Source of the DNA: Paraburkholderia domus
GTDB lineage: Bacteria > Pseudomonadota > Gammaproteobacteria > Burkholderiales > Burkholderiaceae
Direction: 5' to 3'
Length of the DNA: 64,000 nucleotides
NCBI RefSeq assembly: GCF_905220705.1
Contig: NZ_CAJNAT010000001.1
Coordinates: 372,001 to 436,000 of the forward strand
In this document: one piece after another, positions 11,162 to 20,923 of the stretch
Layout: each line of letters opens with the position of its first letter
How positions within the stretch are numbered: the first letter of the stretch is position 1
The notes under the pieces: generated by a model
The model's database searches: none
Told to the model about the DNA's origin: nothing
Seen by the model: the letters and a program-made list of their open reading frames with translations, nothing else
Position numbers and translations under genes: made by a program

Positions 11162-12307
11162 TTAGCGCGGGCGGTAGCCGTACAGGTCGCCGTCGTGCGT
11201 CTGCACGACCAGCGTCTCTCCGGCCAGCACCGGCGCCGCGGTAATCGGGCTGCCGTCGGTCTTCACACGGGCCACGAGCGTGCCGTCGTCGCGCGACAGG
11301 AAGTGCACGAAACCCTGATAGTCGCCCAACACGGCTGCGTGACCCAGTATGAACGGAACGCTGAGTTCGCGGTTCTTCAGCTTGTCGTTCTTCCACAGCG
11401 GTGCACCGCTGCTGACGTCGAACGCCGACACCACCGACCAGTCATCAGCCGCCACCACAGCGCGGTCGTCCTGCGCGAGGCCGCTTGTGCTCGAAAACGC
11501 CTTTTCCCACAGCGCGCGGCCCGAGTTCGCATCGAAGCAGCCAATCTGGCCCTGGAACGTCACCGCGCAGGTTTCGGAACCGACCAGCGTAGGCGGACCC
11601 GTCACGTCATTGATGCGCTCCACTTCCGTCACGCCCTTCGGATACGACACCGGCGTCTGCCAGTAGTTGTCGCCGGTCTGCAGGTTGATCGCGGCGAACG
11701 CGCCGCCCGGGAAGCCCGCCAGCACAGCCGCGTCACCCGCGAACGTCATGCCCGACGAGACGCGCAGATTGAGCGGCACCGCGCGGTTGCGATAGTTCCA
11801 CTTCTGCTCACCAGTTTGCGCATTGAACGCGACGATCTGACCATCGACAGTACGCACCACCACAAGGCCATTGCCGACCAGCGGCGGCGAGATGATCTCG
11901 CCAGGCGCCTTGGCGGTCCACAACTGCTTGCCGTCCGCGCCGAGCACGTAAACGTCGCCCTTCAGGCCGCCGACCGCCGCGAGCGTGCCGTCGCTGCCGA
12001 CACCTGCCGAGAGGTCGTCATGCAGCTTGACGCGCCAGATGTCCTTGCCGGTTTGCGCGTCGATCTTCGCAACCGAGCCGTTCGCGCCAGCCGCGTACAC
12101 CGCGTTGCCGACCGCGACCGGCGAGAACAGGTAACGCCCCGCCTTGCCCACGCTTGTCTTCCACGCTTGCTGCACGTCGAGCACGGGTTTGAACTCGGTG
12201 AGCGGCGTCGGCACGCGGCGCTCGTCTTTCGTGGATGAGCAAGCCGCCATGGTAAGCACGGTCATCGCACAGGCAACGGGCACAGCGTAACGTTTCAGCA
12301 GATTCAT
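11162..12307 (-). CDS. bamB: Outer-membrane assembly lipoprotein BamB
   Basis: BamB is a beta-propeller lipoprotein of the BAM complex that helps insert beta-barrel proteins into the outer membrane. The 381-residue product starts with a lipoprotein signal peptide with the processing site before C23 (MAAC), followed by PQQ-like propeller blades marked by repeated GxVxAxDAxTGxxxW-type strands, for example AFNAQTGEQKW and CFDANSGRALW. I prefer the ATG at 12307 over one at 12322 because it gives a standard signal peptide. It follows the yfgM-like gene by 75 bases, as in most proteobacteria. Confidence 0.96.
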   Translation of the reverse strand: MNLLKRYAVPVACAMTVLTMAACSSTKDERRVPTPLTEFKPVLDVQQAWKTSVGKAGRYLFSPVAVGNAVYAAGANGSVAKIDAQTGKDIWRVKLHDDLSAGVGSDGTLAAVGGLKGDVYVLGADGKQLWTAKAPGEIISPPLVGNGLVVVRTVDGQIVAFNAQTGEQKWNYRNRAVPLNLRVSSGMTFAGDAAVLAGFPGGAFAAINLQTGDNYWQTPVSYPKGVTEVERINDVTGPPTLVGSETCAVTFQGQIGCFDANSGRALWEKAFSSTSGLAQDDRAVVAADDWSVVSAFDVSSGAPLWKNDKLKNRELSVPFILGHAAVLGDYQGFVHFLSRDDGTLVARVKTDGSPITAAPVLAGETLVVQTHDGDLYGYRPR

Positions 12308-12382
12308 CGGTGGACGAAGCATTCAGGAAATTAATTAAAGGAGACCGGTTGGTCGTTACATGCGGCGCGCTGCATGCGGCGA

Positions 12383-13012
12383 TTAGCCGCCCAGCGCGTC
12401 CAGCTTGAACTGAATCAACTGGCGAGCCGAGCTATCGTTTTTCGACAGCGAGTCGAGCGCGAGCTTGTAGGCCGCGCGCGCATCGTCACGCTTGCCTTGA
12501 GCCGCGAGCAGATCACCGCGGCCGTTCGCCACAATGCCCTTGAACGCATCGGACTGCGGTTCGGCGAGCAGTGCCAGGCCCTGGTCGTAAGCCTTGTCGT
12601 CGAGCAACAGCGAAGCCATACGCAGCTTGGCGATCTGCTTGAACTCGTCGTCTTTTGCGTGATCGATGGTCCATTGCAGTTGGGCCTTCGCGGCGGCTTC
12701 GTCACCCGCGGCGTACAGCGCCTTGGCAGCGCCCAGTGCGGTCATCTGCGCATACGCGGTGCGGCTGAACTTGTCTTCCATGTCGGTCGCGACGCGCGTG
12801 ATCTTCGCCTTGTCGCCCGATGCCACAGCTTGCTGCACCTGGTCATACAGCACCGCGGCTTCCGCCGCTTGACGCCGTTGCCAGAAATTCCAGCCGTTCC
12901 AGCCTGCTGCAGCGACCAACGCCACCAGCACGATCCATGTGGTTGCATTGCCCCACTGCGTCCACCATGCTTTCAGACTTTCAATCGATTCTTGTTCGTC
13001 GTGGTAACTCAT
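12383..13012 (-). CDS. YfgM-like membrane-anchored TPR protein
   Basis: This is a 209-residue protein of the YfgM (TPR_21 / DUF2133) family. It has a short cytoplasmic N-terminus, one membrane helix at about residues 24-42, and a periplasmic helical repeat domain. In E. coli YfgM joins PpiD at the Sec translocon and acts in periplasmic chaperoning. The position between hisS and bamB is the same as in E. coli. No Gly/Asp-type catalytic motif is present or expected. Assignment rests on architecture and context, so orthology is likely but the exact role is inferred. Confidence 0.9.
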   Translation of the reverse strand: MSYHDEQESIESLKAWWTQWGNATTWIVLVALVAAAGWNGWNFWQRRQAAEAAVLYDQVQQAVASGDKAKITRVATDMEDKFSRTAYAQMTALGAAKALYAAGDEAAAKAQLQWTIDHAKDDEFKQIAKLRMASLLLDDKAYDQGLALLAEPQSDAFKGIVANGRGDLLAAQGKRDDARAAYKLALDSLSKNDSSARQLIQFKLDALGG

Positions 13013-13078
13013 CGCCCGGCGATTTCCTCTTTCTTGATACTTGTACGTGTCGAGCCAAGGGGCTCGACGACATCGCGA

Positions 13079-14419
13079 TCAGTCGTCGCCGTCTTCGGCG
13101 GTTGCAACCATCGCATTGATTAGAAATTCGGTCAAGTCTTCGGCGGGCACGTTATGTTGCTCGTTTTTACCGCCGTTAGCGCCTGTATCGCGCAGCGGCT
13201 TGACGCCGACCGTACCGTTGGCAATCTCATCTTCGCCGAGGATCACCGCGAATGCCGCGCCGCTGGCGTCAGCGCGCTTCATCTGCGACTTGAAGCTCGC
13301 CGTTTGACCGTCCGCGCTGCAATGCAGGATCACATCGAGGCCCGTATCGCGCAAACGCTCGGCGATGATAAAGGCCTGTTCGCGTGCCGCGTCGCCCTGA
13401 TGGACCACGTACACGTCGCAGCCTTCGTCTTCCGGCACGAGTTGCTCCTCTTTCAGCAACTCGAGGATACGTTCGACACCCATTGCCCAGCCGCACGCAC
13501 CCGTCGGCTTGCCGCCAAGCTGCTCGATCAGCGGATCGTAGCGCCCGCCGGCCGCGACCGTGCCTTGCGCGCCAAGCTTGTCGGTCACCCATTCGAACAC
13601 GGTCAGATTGTAATAATCGAGGCCGCGCACGAGACGCGGATTGATCGTGAACGGAATGTTGTTCGCCTTCAGAATGCGCTGCAGGCCTTCGAAGTGCGCG
13701 TGCGATTCTTTGCCGAGAAAATCGATCAGCTTCGGCGCGTTCTGCGCGACTTCCTGCATCGCGGGATTCTTCGTGTCGAGCACGCGCAGCGGGTTCGTGT
13801 ACAGACGGCGTTTCGCCTCTTCGTCGAGCACGTCCATGTGCTTTTCGAGGTACGCGATCAACTCGACGCGATGTGCCGCGCGCTCTTCCGCGAGACCCAG
13901 CGAATTGAGTTCGAGCTTGATGCCCATCAAGCCGAGGTCGTCCCACAAGCGCTGGCACATCATGATGATTTCAGCGTCGGCATCCGGGCCGGCGAAGCCC
14001 AAGGCTTCCACGCCGACCTGGTGGAACTGCCGGTAGCGGCCGCGCTGCGGACGCTCGTGACGGAACATCGGGCCGATGTACCACAGGCGCTTCGGACCGT
14101 CGTACAGCATGTTGTGCTCGATCACCGAGCGCACAACAGCCGCCGTGTTTTCCGGGCGCATCGTCAGATTTTCGCCGTTCAACGCATCGGTGAAGCTGTA
14201 CATCTCTTTCTCGACGATGTCGGTCACCTCACCGATACCGCGCTTGAACAACTGCGTATGCTCGATGATCGGCGTACGAATATTCTGGTATCCGTACGAA
14301 CGCAGCATCGACTTGACGGTCGCTTCGAAAAATTCCCACAGCCCTGCTTCCTGCGGAAGGATGTCGTTCATGCCCTTCACGCCGGACAACTTTTCGAGCT
14401 TTTTCTTCTGTTCAGTCAT
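13079..14419 (-). CDS. hisS: Histidyl-tRNA synthetase
   Basis: This class II aminoacyl-tRNA synthetase charges tRNA-His. The 446-residue protein shows motif 1 in the N-terminal third, motif 2 around [20 protein letters not shown] (near residues 120-138), the histidine-specific LVRGLDYYN near 260-270, motif 3 GVERI near 315, and the C-terminal anticodon-binding domain. It is a complete enzyme, in contrast to the shorter HisZ at 3.8-5.0 kb. It lies 20 bases after ispG and ahead of the yfgM-like gene and bamB in one direction. Confidence 0.98.
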   Translation of the reverse strand: MTEQKKKLEKLSGVKGMNDILPQEAGLWEFFEATVKSMLRSYGYQNIRTPIIEHTQLFKRGIGEVTDIVEKEMYSFTDALNGENLTMRPENTAAVVRSVIEHNMLYDGPKRLWYIGPMFRHERPQRGRYRQFHQVGVEALGFAGPDADAEIIMMCQRLWDDLGLMGIKLELNSLGLAEERAAHRVELIAYLEKHMDVLDEEAKRRLYTNPLRVLDTKNPAMQEVAQNAPKLIDFLGKESHAHFEGLQRILKANNIPFTINPRLVRGLDYYNLTVFEWVTDKLGAQGTVAAGGRYDPLIEQLGGKPTGACGWAMGVERILELLKEEQLVPEDEGCDVYVVHQGDAAREQAFIIAERLRDTGLDVILHCSADGQTASFKSQMKRADASGAAFAVILGEDEIANGTVGVKPLRDTGANGGKNEQHNVPAEDLTEFLINAMVATAEDGDD

Positions 14420-14439
14420 CTGTCTTGGATTGACGGTAT

Positions 14440-15771
14440 TTAGTTGAGTGCTTCGGCGCGGCCGGCTTCGGTGCGGCCATAGCGGCGCTCGACGTAGTCA
14501 CTCACGATTTGCTGGAATTCTTGCGCGATGTTATCGCCGCGCAGCGTCTTGACCTTCTCACCGTCGACGAACACCGGCGCGGCCGGATTTTCACCCGAAC
14601 CCGGCAAGCTGATGCCGATATTTGCCTGCTTCGATTCGCCCGGACCGTTGACGATGCAACCCATCACCGCGACGTGCATCTTCTCGACGCCAGGAAATTG
14701 ATCGCGCCACACCGGCATCTGCGTGCGCAGATAGGTCTGGATTTGCGACGCCAGTTCCTGGAACAACGTGCTGGTCGTCCGGCCACAACCCGGGCATGCG
14801 ATCACCATCGGCGTGAAAGAACGCAGACCCATGGTCTGCAAAATTTCCTGGCCGACGATCACTTCACCGGTTCGCGGACCGCCCGGTTCCGGCGTCAACG
14901 AGATGCGGATTGTGTCGCCAATGCCTTGCTGCAGCAACACCGACAACGCAGCGGTCGACGCCACGATGCCCTTCGAACCCATGCCTGCTTCGGTCAAGCC
15001 AAGATGCAACGCGAATTCGCAACGGCGGGCGAGTTCACGATACACCGCGATCAGATCCTGCACGCCGCTGACCTTGCACGACAGAATGATCTTGTTGCGC
15101 GGGAGGCCGATCTCGACCGCACGCTCCGCCGAGCCGATCGCCGACTGGATCAGCGCTTCGTACATCACGCTCTGCGCTTCCCACGGCGTGGAACGCGCGG
15201 CGTTTTCGTCCATCATTTTCGCGAGCAGATCCTGATCGAGGCTGCCCCAGTTGACACCGATCCGTACCGGCTTGTCGTACTTCACCGCCGCTTCGATCAT
15301 TTGCGCGAACTGCGTGTCGCGCTTCGCGCCGTGGCCGACATTGCCCGGATTGATCCGGTACTTCGACAACGACTCCGCGCACGCGGGGTAATCGCGCAGC
15401 AGCAAATGACCGTTGTAGTGAAAATCGCCGACCAGCGGCACCGACACGCCCATGCGATCGAGCTGCTCTCGAACAGCCGGCACGGCCGCCGCCGCTTCCG
15501 GCGTGTTGACCGTGATGCGGACCAGTTCCGAACCGGCTTGCGCAAGTTCCTTGATCTGGATCGCCGTGCCGATCGCGTCCGCGGTATCGGTGTTAGTCAT
15601 GGACTGGACGCGCACGGGCGCATCACCGCCGATGGTGACGAGCTGGCCACCCCAACGGACATCGACCGCGTGCGACTTGCGCCGGGCGGCGTGGCCGCCG
15701 AACACCGGCTCGTTTGAAACAATCTTGCTACTGGATTGGGATTGAGCTTCGGATTGCATCGAAAAACCCAT
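14440..15771 (-). CDS. ispG: 4-hydroxy-3-methylbut-2-enyl diphosphate synthase
   Basis: IspG (GcpE) is a [4Fe-4S] enzyme of the non-mevalonate pathway that turns methylerythritol cyclodiphosphate into HMBPP. The 443-residue product has the TIM-barrel N-terminal half ([20 protein letters not shown] near residues 40-60) and the C-terminal cluster domain with CPGCGRTT and a further cysteine in the CIVNGPGE motif. An internal ATG at 15759 is an alternative start. The enzyme depends on cluster supply from the ISC operon at 50.8-57.0 kb. The rodZ-ispG-hisS order is widespread in proteobacteria. Confidence 0.98.
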   Translation of the reverse strand: MGFSMQSEAQSQSSSKIVSNEPVFGGHAARRKSHAVDVRWGGQLVTIGGDAPVRVQSMTNTDTADAIGTAIQIKELAQAGSELVRITVNTPEAAAAVPAVREQLDRMGVSVPLVGDFHYNGHLLLRDYPACAESLSKYRINPGNVGHGAKRDTQFAQMIEAAVKYDKPVRIGVNWGSLDQDLLAKMMDENAARSTPWEAQSVMYEALIQSAIGSAERAVEIGLPRNKIILSCKVSGVQDLIAVYRELARRCEFALHLGLTEAGMGSKGIVASTAALSVLLQQGIGDTIRISLTPEPGGPRTGEVIVGQEILQTMGLRSFTPMVIACPGCGRTTSTLFQELASQIQTYLRTQMPVWRDQFPGVEKMHVAVMGCIVNGPGESKQANIGISLPGSGENPAAPVFVDGEKVKTLRGDNIAQEFQQIVSDYVERRYGRTEAGRAEALN

Positions 15772-15857
15772 TTACGCCGCATGCGCCACACAAAAGACGT
15801 AGCGCCTGAATTGAAAAAGCGCCGCGACCCGGTTGGCCGCGACGCATACCGTATCTA

Positions 15858-16985
15858 TCAAGGCAACGCGAAGCGCGCCACATTACCCATGGTTGCCGAA
15901 TATTTCGACGGATCGACTGGCTGGCCGTCGAGCGTAAGCGATTCGAGACCTGCCTTGTTACCGATCGTGACCTTGAAAGGGGCCGCACCCGTTACTTCCT
16001 TCGTATCGCCCGCGTGCACAAGGCCGGAGAACACCTCCTTACCGTCCTTGCCACGCACGCTGAACCAGCTGTCCTGTGTCACGCGCAACGCGACGATCGC
16101 TTCACCTGCGACCGGCGCTGCCGTTGCCGTATCCGCACCCGGCGCGCCTATTGCGGCGACCACCGGCACGCTCGCGCCTTGCGCCGCAGCCTGGACCTGC
16201 GAACCGGCCTTCGGCGCTACCGCTGCTGCCGTGACTGCCGGAGCGGACGACGGCTCCGTACCGGTCGCCAGCGGTGCGGGCATCGGCGTAGCCGACGCTG
16301 TGTTATCTGCTGCGGCCTGCGTTTCCGGCGCGGAAGCAGCCTCGTCCGCAGTTGCCTCGGAACCTGCCGGTTGACCTTGCGCCACCGCGCCCGATGCTCC
16401 GGTCGCGCCACCTGCAGCGCCGTTGGCGCTCGCTTTCAAACGTGCGAGCCAGGCCGACGAATCGCCACCATTGGTATGCCACATCCCGAGCGCGATCACC
16501 GCGACGATCACCGCCGCAATACCCCATAGCCACGAGCGGCTCTTTTGCCCGCTGCCGCCGAGCGACAGCGATACGCGGCCGCGCGGCAAATCCCTGCCGG
16601 ACGAAGCAGGCATCGACAGATCCGGCGCAGGCACACCCTTCTCGCGGCGCAAAGCCTGTGTGAACGGCGTGGGATCAGCACCGAGCATCTTCGCGTAGCT
16701 GCGCACCACGCCGAGCGCAAAGGTCGTGTCCGGCAAATGGCTGATGTCACCCGATTCGAGCGCACGCAGCTTGGTCACGGATACCTTCAGGCGCGCCGAC
16801 ACATCTTCAATCGTCCAGCCTTTCGATTCACGCAATTGGGTCAAGCGCGCGCCAACCGCCGCCAGGGAATCCAAACCCGCCAGTCCCGGCGGCACAACAG
16901 GCTGCACCACCGCCCGCGTGGCCGGCGCCGGATGGCCTTCGTTTGTGTCTGCGTCCTGCGGCTGCGGGTGCTGCGGCTCACTCAT
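15858..16985 (-). CDS. RodZ-like helix-turn-helix membrane protein
   Basis: This 375-residue protein has the RodZ layout: a cytoplasmic Xre-type helix-turn-helix at about residues 42-80, a basic segment, one membrane helix at about 152-169, a long alanine-rich periplasmic linker, and a C-terminal DUF4115 domain at about 298-375. RodZ links the MreB cytoskeleton to cell-wall synthesis in rod-shaped cells. The linker composition is low-complexity and poorly conserved, so orthology rests on the two end domains and on position next to ispG and rlmN. No separate pilF/pilW-type TPR gene lies between this gene and rlmN, although some relatives carry one there. Confidence 0.9.
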   Translation of the reverse strand: MSEPQHPQPQDADTNEGHPAPATRAVVQPVVPPGLAGLDSLAAVGARLTQLRESKGWTIEDVSARLKVSVTKLRALESGDISHLPDTTFALGVVRSYAKMLGADPTPFTQALRREKGVPAPDLSMPASSGRDLPRGRVSLSLGGSGQKSRSWLWGIAAVIVAVIALGMWHTNGGDSSAWLARLKASANGAAGGATGASGAVAQGQPAGSEATADEAASAPETQAAADNTASATPMPAPLATGTEPSSAPAVTAAAVAPKAGSQVQAAAQGASVPVVAAIGAPGADTATAAPVAGEAIVALRVTQDSWFSVRGKDGKEVFSGLVHAGDTKEVTGAAPFKVTIGNKAGLESLTLDGQPVDPSKYSATMGNVARFALP

Positions 16986-17203
16986 CCCAAATCCTTTAGC
17001 GTCGATTCTTTTTCACTTGTGCAACCCGGACGGGCCAAAGCCTCACGCCCGAATCGCAGACCGTTTATAACAAAATGTGCGGCCTTGTGTGCCGCTTCCG
17101 ATCGCTTCTGCAAACTTTCTTTTCAATCGCTGCTGGAACGGCAAGATTTCGCGCGTTCGCAGTACTTTCCACCGAACGCCTTCGCCCTTGCCGCCTCGCA
17201 CGA

Positions 17204-18355
17204 TTACACGGCGCGAACCTCGATAACCTTCGCCGCCTTCCCGGTGCGCTCAGCGAGGCGCGTGCGGTCTTTCACCGCACCGGCCAACTGACCGCAGGCA
17301 GCGTCGATATCATCGCCGCGTGTTTTACGCACTGTGGTGACCACGCCTGCGTCCATCAACACTTGTGCAAACCGCTTGATCTGCTCCGGCTTCGAGCGGA
17401 TGAGGCCCGACTCGGGGAACGGATTGAACGGAATCAGGTTGAACTTGCACGGTACGTCGCGTGTAACGGCCAGCAATTCGCGCGCTTGCGCTTCGCTGTC
17501 GTTCACGCCATCGAGCATGCAATATTCAAATGTAATGAAATCGCGCGGCGCAACTTTCAGATAGCGCTGACAGGCAGCCATCAATTCGCGCAGCGGATAC
17601 TTCTTGTTCAGCGGCACCAGCATGTCGCGCAGCGGGTCGCTCGGCGCATGCAACGATACCGCGAGCGCCACCGGCAGATCGGCACCGAGCCTGTCCATCA
17701 TCGGCACCACGCCCGAGGTGGACAGCGTGACGCGCCGGCGCGACAGGCCGTATGCGTTGTCGTCCAGCATCAGGCTCATGGCGGGCACCACCGCGTCGTA
17801 ATTGAGCAGCGGCTCGCCCATGCCCATCATCACGACGTTCGTGACGACGCGCTCGCCTTTGCCGTCACCACCCGTGGCACGGCCACCGTCCGTGCCACGC
17901 GTCGCGCGCAGCGCGAACTCGGCCATCCGCAGTTGGCCGATGATTTCGCCGGTAGTGAGATTGCGGGAAAAACCCTGCTTGCCGGTCGAACAGAAACGGC
18001 AGTTGACCGCGCACCCGGCCTGCGACGACACGCACAGCGTGCCACGCGTTTCTTCGGGGATATAAACGGTTTCAACCGCGTTGCTGTTACCGACGTCGAT
18101 CAGCCACTTGCGTGTGCCGTCGGTCGAAATATTGTCGCTGACGATGCCGGGCATCGTGATCGTTGCGCGCCCTTTGAGCTTTTCGCGCAAGGACTTCGCC
18201 AGATCGGTCATGCCGTCGAAGTCGGCGGCGTTGTACTGATGGATCCAGCGCTGCAATTGCTTGGCGCGAAACGGCTTCTCGCCCAGGCTGTCGCAGTAGG
18301 CGACAAGCCCTTGGGCGTCGAGGTCGAGAAGGTTGACGGTGGAACTGCTCGTCAT
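17204..18355 (-). CDS. rlmN: Dual-specificity rRNA/tRNA adenine-C2 methyltransferase RlmN
   Basis: RlmN is a radical-SAM enzyme that methylates A2503 of 23S rRNA and A37 of some tRNAs. The radical-SAM cluster motif CxxxCxxC is C115, C119 and C122 of a 383-residue protein. The C-terminal IDAACGQL carries the resolving cysteine used in the methyl transfer. I choose the ATG at 18355 because AGGA lies a few bases upstream; an ATG at 18370 is also possible. The [4Fe-4S] cluster again links it to the ISC operon. It lies between ndk and the RodZ-like gene, as in many proteobacteria. Confidence 0.97.
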   Translation of the reverse strand: MTSSSTVNLLDLDAQGLVAYCDSLGEKPFRAKQLQRWIHQYNAADFDGMTDLAKSLREKLKGRATITMPGIVSDNISTDGTRKWLIDVGNSNAVETVYIPEETRGTLCVSSQAGCAVNCRFCSTGKQGFSRNLTTGEIIGQLRMAEFALRATRGTDGGRATGGDGKGERVVTNVVMMGMGEPLLNYDAVVPAMSLMLDDNAYGLSRRRVTLSTSGVVPMMDRLGADLPVALAVSLHAPSDPLRDMLVPLNKKYPLRELMAACQRYLKVAPRDFITFEYCMLDGVNDSEAQARELLAVTRDVPCKFNLIPFNPFPESGLIRSKPEQIKRFAQVLMDAGVVTTVRKTRGDDIDAACGQLAGAVKDRTRLAERTGKAAKVIEVRAV

Positions 18356-18540
18356 ATCGAATCCTGCCATTTCAGTGCGAGACTACATTCATGCAACAAG
18401 CTGCATGAACGCAATGCCGTTCGCGCCCATTCCTGCTGCTTTACCCTACTACTTTGCCGGACTGTTCGTGCGGATTCGTGCGACAAATCCAACGGCTGCG
18501 CACGAATCGCGCGGATAGAGCTTCTAAAACTCAACCCCGC

Positions 18541-18570
18541 TCAAACCCGTCCAAACCCGTCCAAACCCGC
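18541..18570. repeat. Three tandem copies of a 10-base unit after ndk
   Basis: The unit is about CCAAACCCGT. Copies occupy 18541-18550, 18551-18560 and 18561-18570, with one or two changes in the outer copies and a degenerate fourth copy just before. The repeat abuts the ndk stop codon and lies between ndk and rlmN. Its function is unknown. Confidence 0.8.
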
Positions 18571-18996
18571 TTAACGCGAGTAGACGTTCACTTCCGGGAA
18601 GAAGAACGCGATTTCAACTGCTGCCGTTTCAACGGCGTCCGAACCGTGCACCGCGTTAGCGTCGATGCTGTCGGCGAAGTCGGCGCGGATCGTGCCCTTC
18701 TCTGCCTTCTTCGGGTCCGTTGCACCCATCAGGTCACGGTGCTTCAGGATCGCGTTTTCGCCTTCCAGCGCTTGCACGACCACCGGGCCCGAGATCATGA
18801 AATCGACCAGGTCCTTGAAGAACGGACGTGCAGCGTGCACAGCGTAGAACTTCTCTGCGTCAGCGCGCGACAGATGGACCATGCGCGAAGCCACGATCTT
18901 CAGGCCAGCGTTTTCGAAACGGCTGTAGATCTGACCGATCACGTTCTTGGCCACTGCGTCCGGCTTGATAATCGACAGGGTGCGTTCGATCGCCAT
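18571..18996 (-). CDS. ndk: Nucleoside diphosphate kinase
   Basis: Ndk equalises nucleoside triphosphate pools by moving the gamma-phosphate through a phosphohistidine. The 141-residue product has the standard length, the substrate-binding residues [11 protein letters not shown] at 5-15, and the catalytic H117 in [14 protein letters not shown] -10-like box lies about 45 bases upstream near 19042-19047, followed by the palindrome GATTCA-AA-TGAATC at 19025-19038; no good -35 was found. It is the first gene of the minus-strand run that continues into rlmN. Confidence 0.98.
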   Translation of the reverse strand: MAIERTLSIIKPDAVAKNVIGQIYSRFENAGLKIVASRMVHLSRADAEKFYAVHAARPFFKDLVDFMISGPVVVQALEGENAILKHRDLMGATDPKKAEKGTIRADFADSIDANAVHGSDAVETAAVEIAFFFPEVNVYSR

Positions 18997-19295
18997 AAAA
19001 ACTCCAAAAAATTAAGAGGTTACAGATTCAAATGAATCCGCTATTGTAGCATGTTCCCGTGTATGATTGCGATTGAACCCTTACAGAACTGAAAGACTCC
19101 AAGCAGGAGTTTCTGAATACTGGTAGCGTAGGCCGTGTGGACTTTTCCCGGGTATTGAAACTCCCGGCCACCGCGCCAATCTTAGGGATGAACACCCTGC
19201 GACTGGCGGCAAGAATCCCGGCCAGCGCCGTACGACCTGGTGCACGACGCGCTACACAACCATTACGCAACACGCTTCTGAGGTAAGGAGAGACC

Positions 19296-19994
19296 ATGAA
19301 CGATCATCCGTATAGCTTTGGCCGCAATGGCGCGGTCAGCACGGTCGAAACGCGCAACCGCGTACTACGGAACACCTACTGGCTGCTCGCGCTGTCCATG
19401 ATTCCGACAGTGCTCGGCGCCTGGGTCGGCGTGGCCACCGGTTTCTCGCTGTTCGCCGCCACCAGCCCCGGCATGAGCATGCTGGCGTTCTTCGCGATCG
19501 CCTTCGGCTTCATGTTCGCCATCCAGAAAACCAAAGACAACGCCATTGGCGTATTCGTGCTGCTCGGCTTCACGTTCTTCATGGGCCTGATGCTGTCGCG
19601 CATCCTGAGCTTCGTACTCGGTTTTTCGAACGGCCCGTCGCTGATCATGCTCGCCTTCGGTGGCACTGGTGTGATCTTCGCGTCCATGGCAACCATCGCC
19701 ACGGTCAGCAAGCGTGATTTTTCGGGTCTCGGCAAGTGGCTGTTCATGGGCGTGATCGTGCTGCTGCTGGCTTCGGTCGCCAACGTGTTCCTGCACCTGC
19801 CCGCGTTGATGCTGACCGTGTCGGTGCTGGCAATCGTGATCTTCTCGGCCTACATGCTGTTCGACGTCCAGCGCGTCGTGAACGGTGGCGAAACGAATTA
19901 CATCACCGCAACCCTCGCGATCTATCTGGATCTGTATAACGTGTTCGTCAATCTGCTCGCGCTGCTCGGCATCTTCGGCGGCAACCGCAATTAA
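19296..19994 (+). CDS. Bax inhibitor-1 (YccA-like) membrane protein
   Basis: This 232-residue protein has about seven hydrophobic membrane segments and the family-typical NYITATLAIYLDLYNVFVNLL stretch near the C-terminus (about residues 203-223, quoted in part only for identity). It belongs to the BI-1/YccA/YbhL family. YccA of E. coli binds FtsH and slows its proteolysis, a plausible role here given hflKC nearby, but that is inference. The ATG at 19296 has AAGGAGAG just upstream, a strong ribosome-binding site. It stands alone on the plus strand, divergent from ndk and closed by the terminator at 20036-20072. Confidence 0.92.
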   Translation: MNDHPYSFGRNGAVSTVETRNRVLRNTYWLLALSMIPTVLGAWVGVATGFSLFAATSPGMSMLAFFAIAFGFMFAIQKTKDNAIGVFVLLGFTFFMGLMLSRILSFVLGFSNGPSLIMLAFGGTGVIFASMATIATVSKRDFSGLGKWLFMGVIVLLLASVANVFLHLPALMLTVSVLAIVIFSAYMLFDVQRVVNGGETNYITATLAIYLDLYNVFVNLLALLGIFGGNRN

Positions 19995-20035
19995 GTCTGA
20001 CGCAAGGCACGGCGCCCGAAACGCCGGCCTTGAAG

Positions 20036-20072
20036 AAAAAGCCCATGACGAGCAATCGTCATGGGCTTTTTT
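20036..20072. terminator. Bidirectional terminator
   Basis: A perfect 10-base stem (GCCCATGACG with CGTCATGGGC, loop AGCAAT) is flanked by AAAAA on the left and TTTTTT on the right. It can end both the Bax-inhibitor-like gene on plus and the MBL hydrolase gene run on minus. Confidence 0.93.
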
Positions 20073-20142
20073 CATTGCATTGCCGTTGCGCGCGGACGCC
20101 AATCGCAACTGCACACGGCGACGCAAGGCAATCAGAGACAGA

Positions 20143-20916
20143 TCACAGGCTTAGCCAGGCGAAGCCTTCGTCCTGGGAAGCGACTACGACTTCGGTTGGC
20201 GCCGCACCCAGCACACCCGCCATGGCAGCCTGCGCCAGTTCCGGCGAGTTGTTTTGCTGGCTCAGATGTGCGGCCACCAGATGGCGCAAGCGTGAGCGAT
20301 CGAGCGAGGCCAGAATTTCAGCCGCAGCTTCGTTGTTCAGATGCCCGTGATTGCCGCCGATGCGCGCCTTTAGCGATTGGGGATACCGGCTGCCCGCCAG
20401 CATCCGCACATCGTGATTGCATTCGAGCACCAGCGCGTCGCAGCCGCTCAGCACCGCGCTGATATGCGGCGTGGAAGTGCCGACGTCGGTCAGCACGCCA
20501 AGCCGGCTCGCGCCATTGGAGAGTACGTACTGCAGCGGCTCGCGGGCGTCGTGAGGAACGGTGTAAGGGAGGATGCTAAGGTCGCCGATCGCTACCGCTT
20601 CGTCGCCCCAGAGCACCTGCAGGTCGACGTCGGCTTCGTCGGCCCCCACCGCGCGGGCGGTGCCCCAACTCATGTACAACGGAATCGACCACTTGCGCGC
20701 CAGCGTCAGCGCGCTGCCAATGTGGTCGCTGTGTTCATGTGTAATCAGAATGGCGTCGAGACCTTCAACGCCCGCGCCGAGCCGCGTTAGACGCCGCTCG
20801 ACTTCCTTGGCCGAAAAGCCGCAATCAAGGAGAACGCGTGTGGTAGTCGCGCCGCTTTGCGCTTCCACCAGCAAGGCATTGCCTTCACTGCCGCTGCCGA
20901 GACTGGCGAAGCGCAC
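20143..20916 (-). CDS. MBL-fold metallohydrolase (YycJ/WalJ-like)
   Basis: This 257-residue cytoplasmic protein has the metallo-beta-lactamase motif HEHSDH at residues 60-65 and starts with SLGSGSEGNALLVEA, characteristic of the YycJ/WalJ branch. Members are suspected DNA or nucleotide hydrolases; the substrate is not established. The start is GTG at 20916. It follows bamC by seven bases and is the last gene of the minus-strand run that starts at the PHP phosphatase. This bamC-MBL pairing appears common in betaproteobacteria, but I know of no functional explanation. Confidence 0.9.
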   Translation of the reverse strand: MRFASLGSGSEGNALLVEAQSGATTTRVLLDCGFSAKEVERRLTRLGAGVEGLDAILITHEHSDHIGSALTLARKWSIPLYMSWGTARAVGADEADVDLQVLWGDEAVAIGDLSILPYTVPHDAREPLQYVLSNGASRLGVLTDVGTSTPHISAVLSGCDALVLECNHDVRMLAGSRYPQSLKARIGGNHGHLNNEAAAEILASLDRSRLRHLVAAHLSQQNNSPELAQAAMAGVLGAAPTEVVVASQDEGFAWLSL

Positions 20917-20923
20917 AGCCCGC

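Noticed and set aside
19365..20126. A 253-residue minus-strand frame over the Bax-inhibitor-like gene
   Set aside because: Its composition (His, Gln, Glu-rich) is that of a complement of hydrophobic codons. The plus-strand gene has a strong ribosome-binding site and membrane segments.
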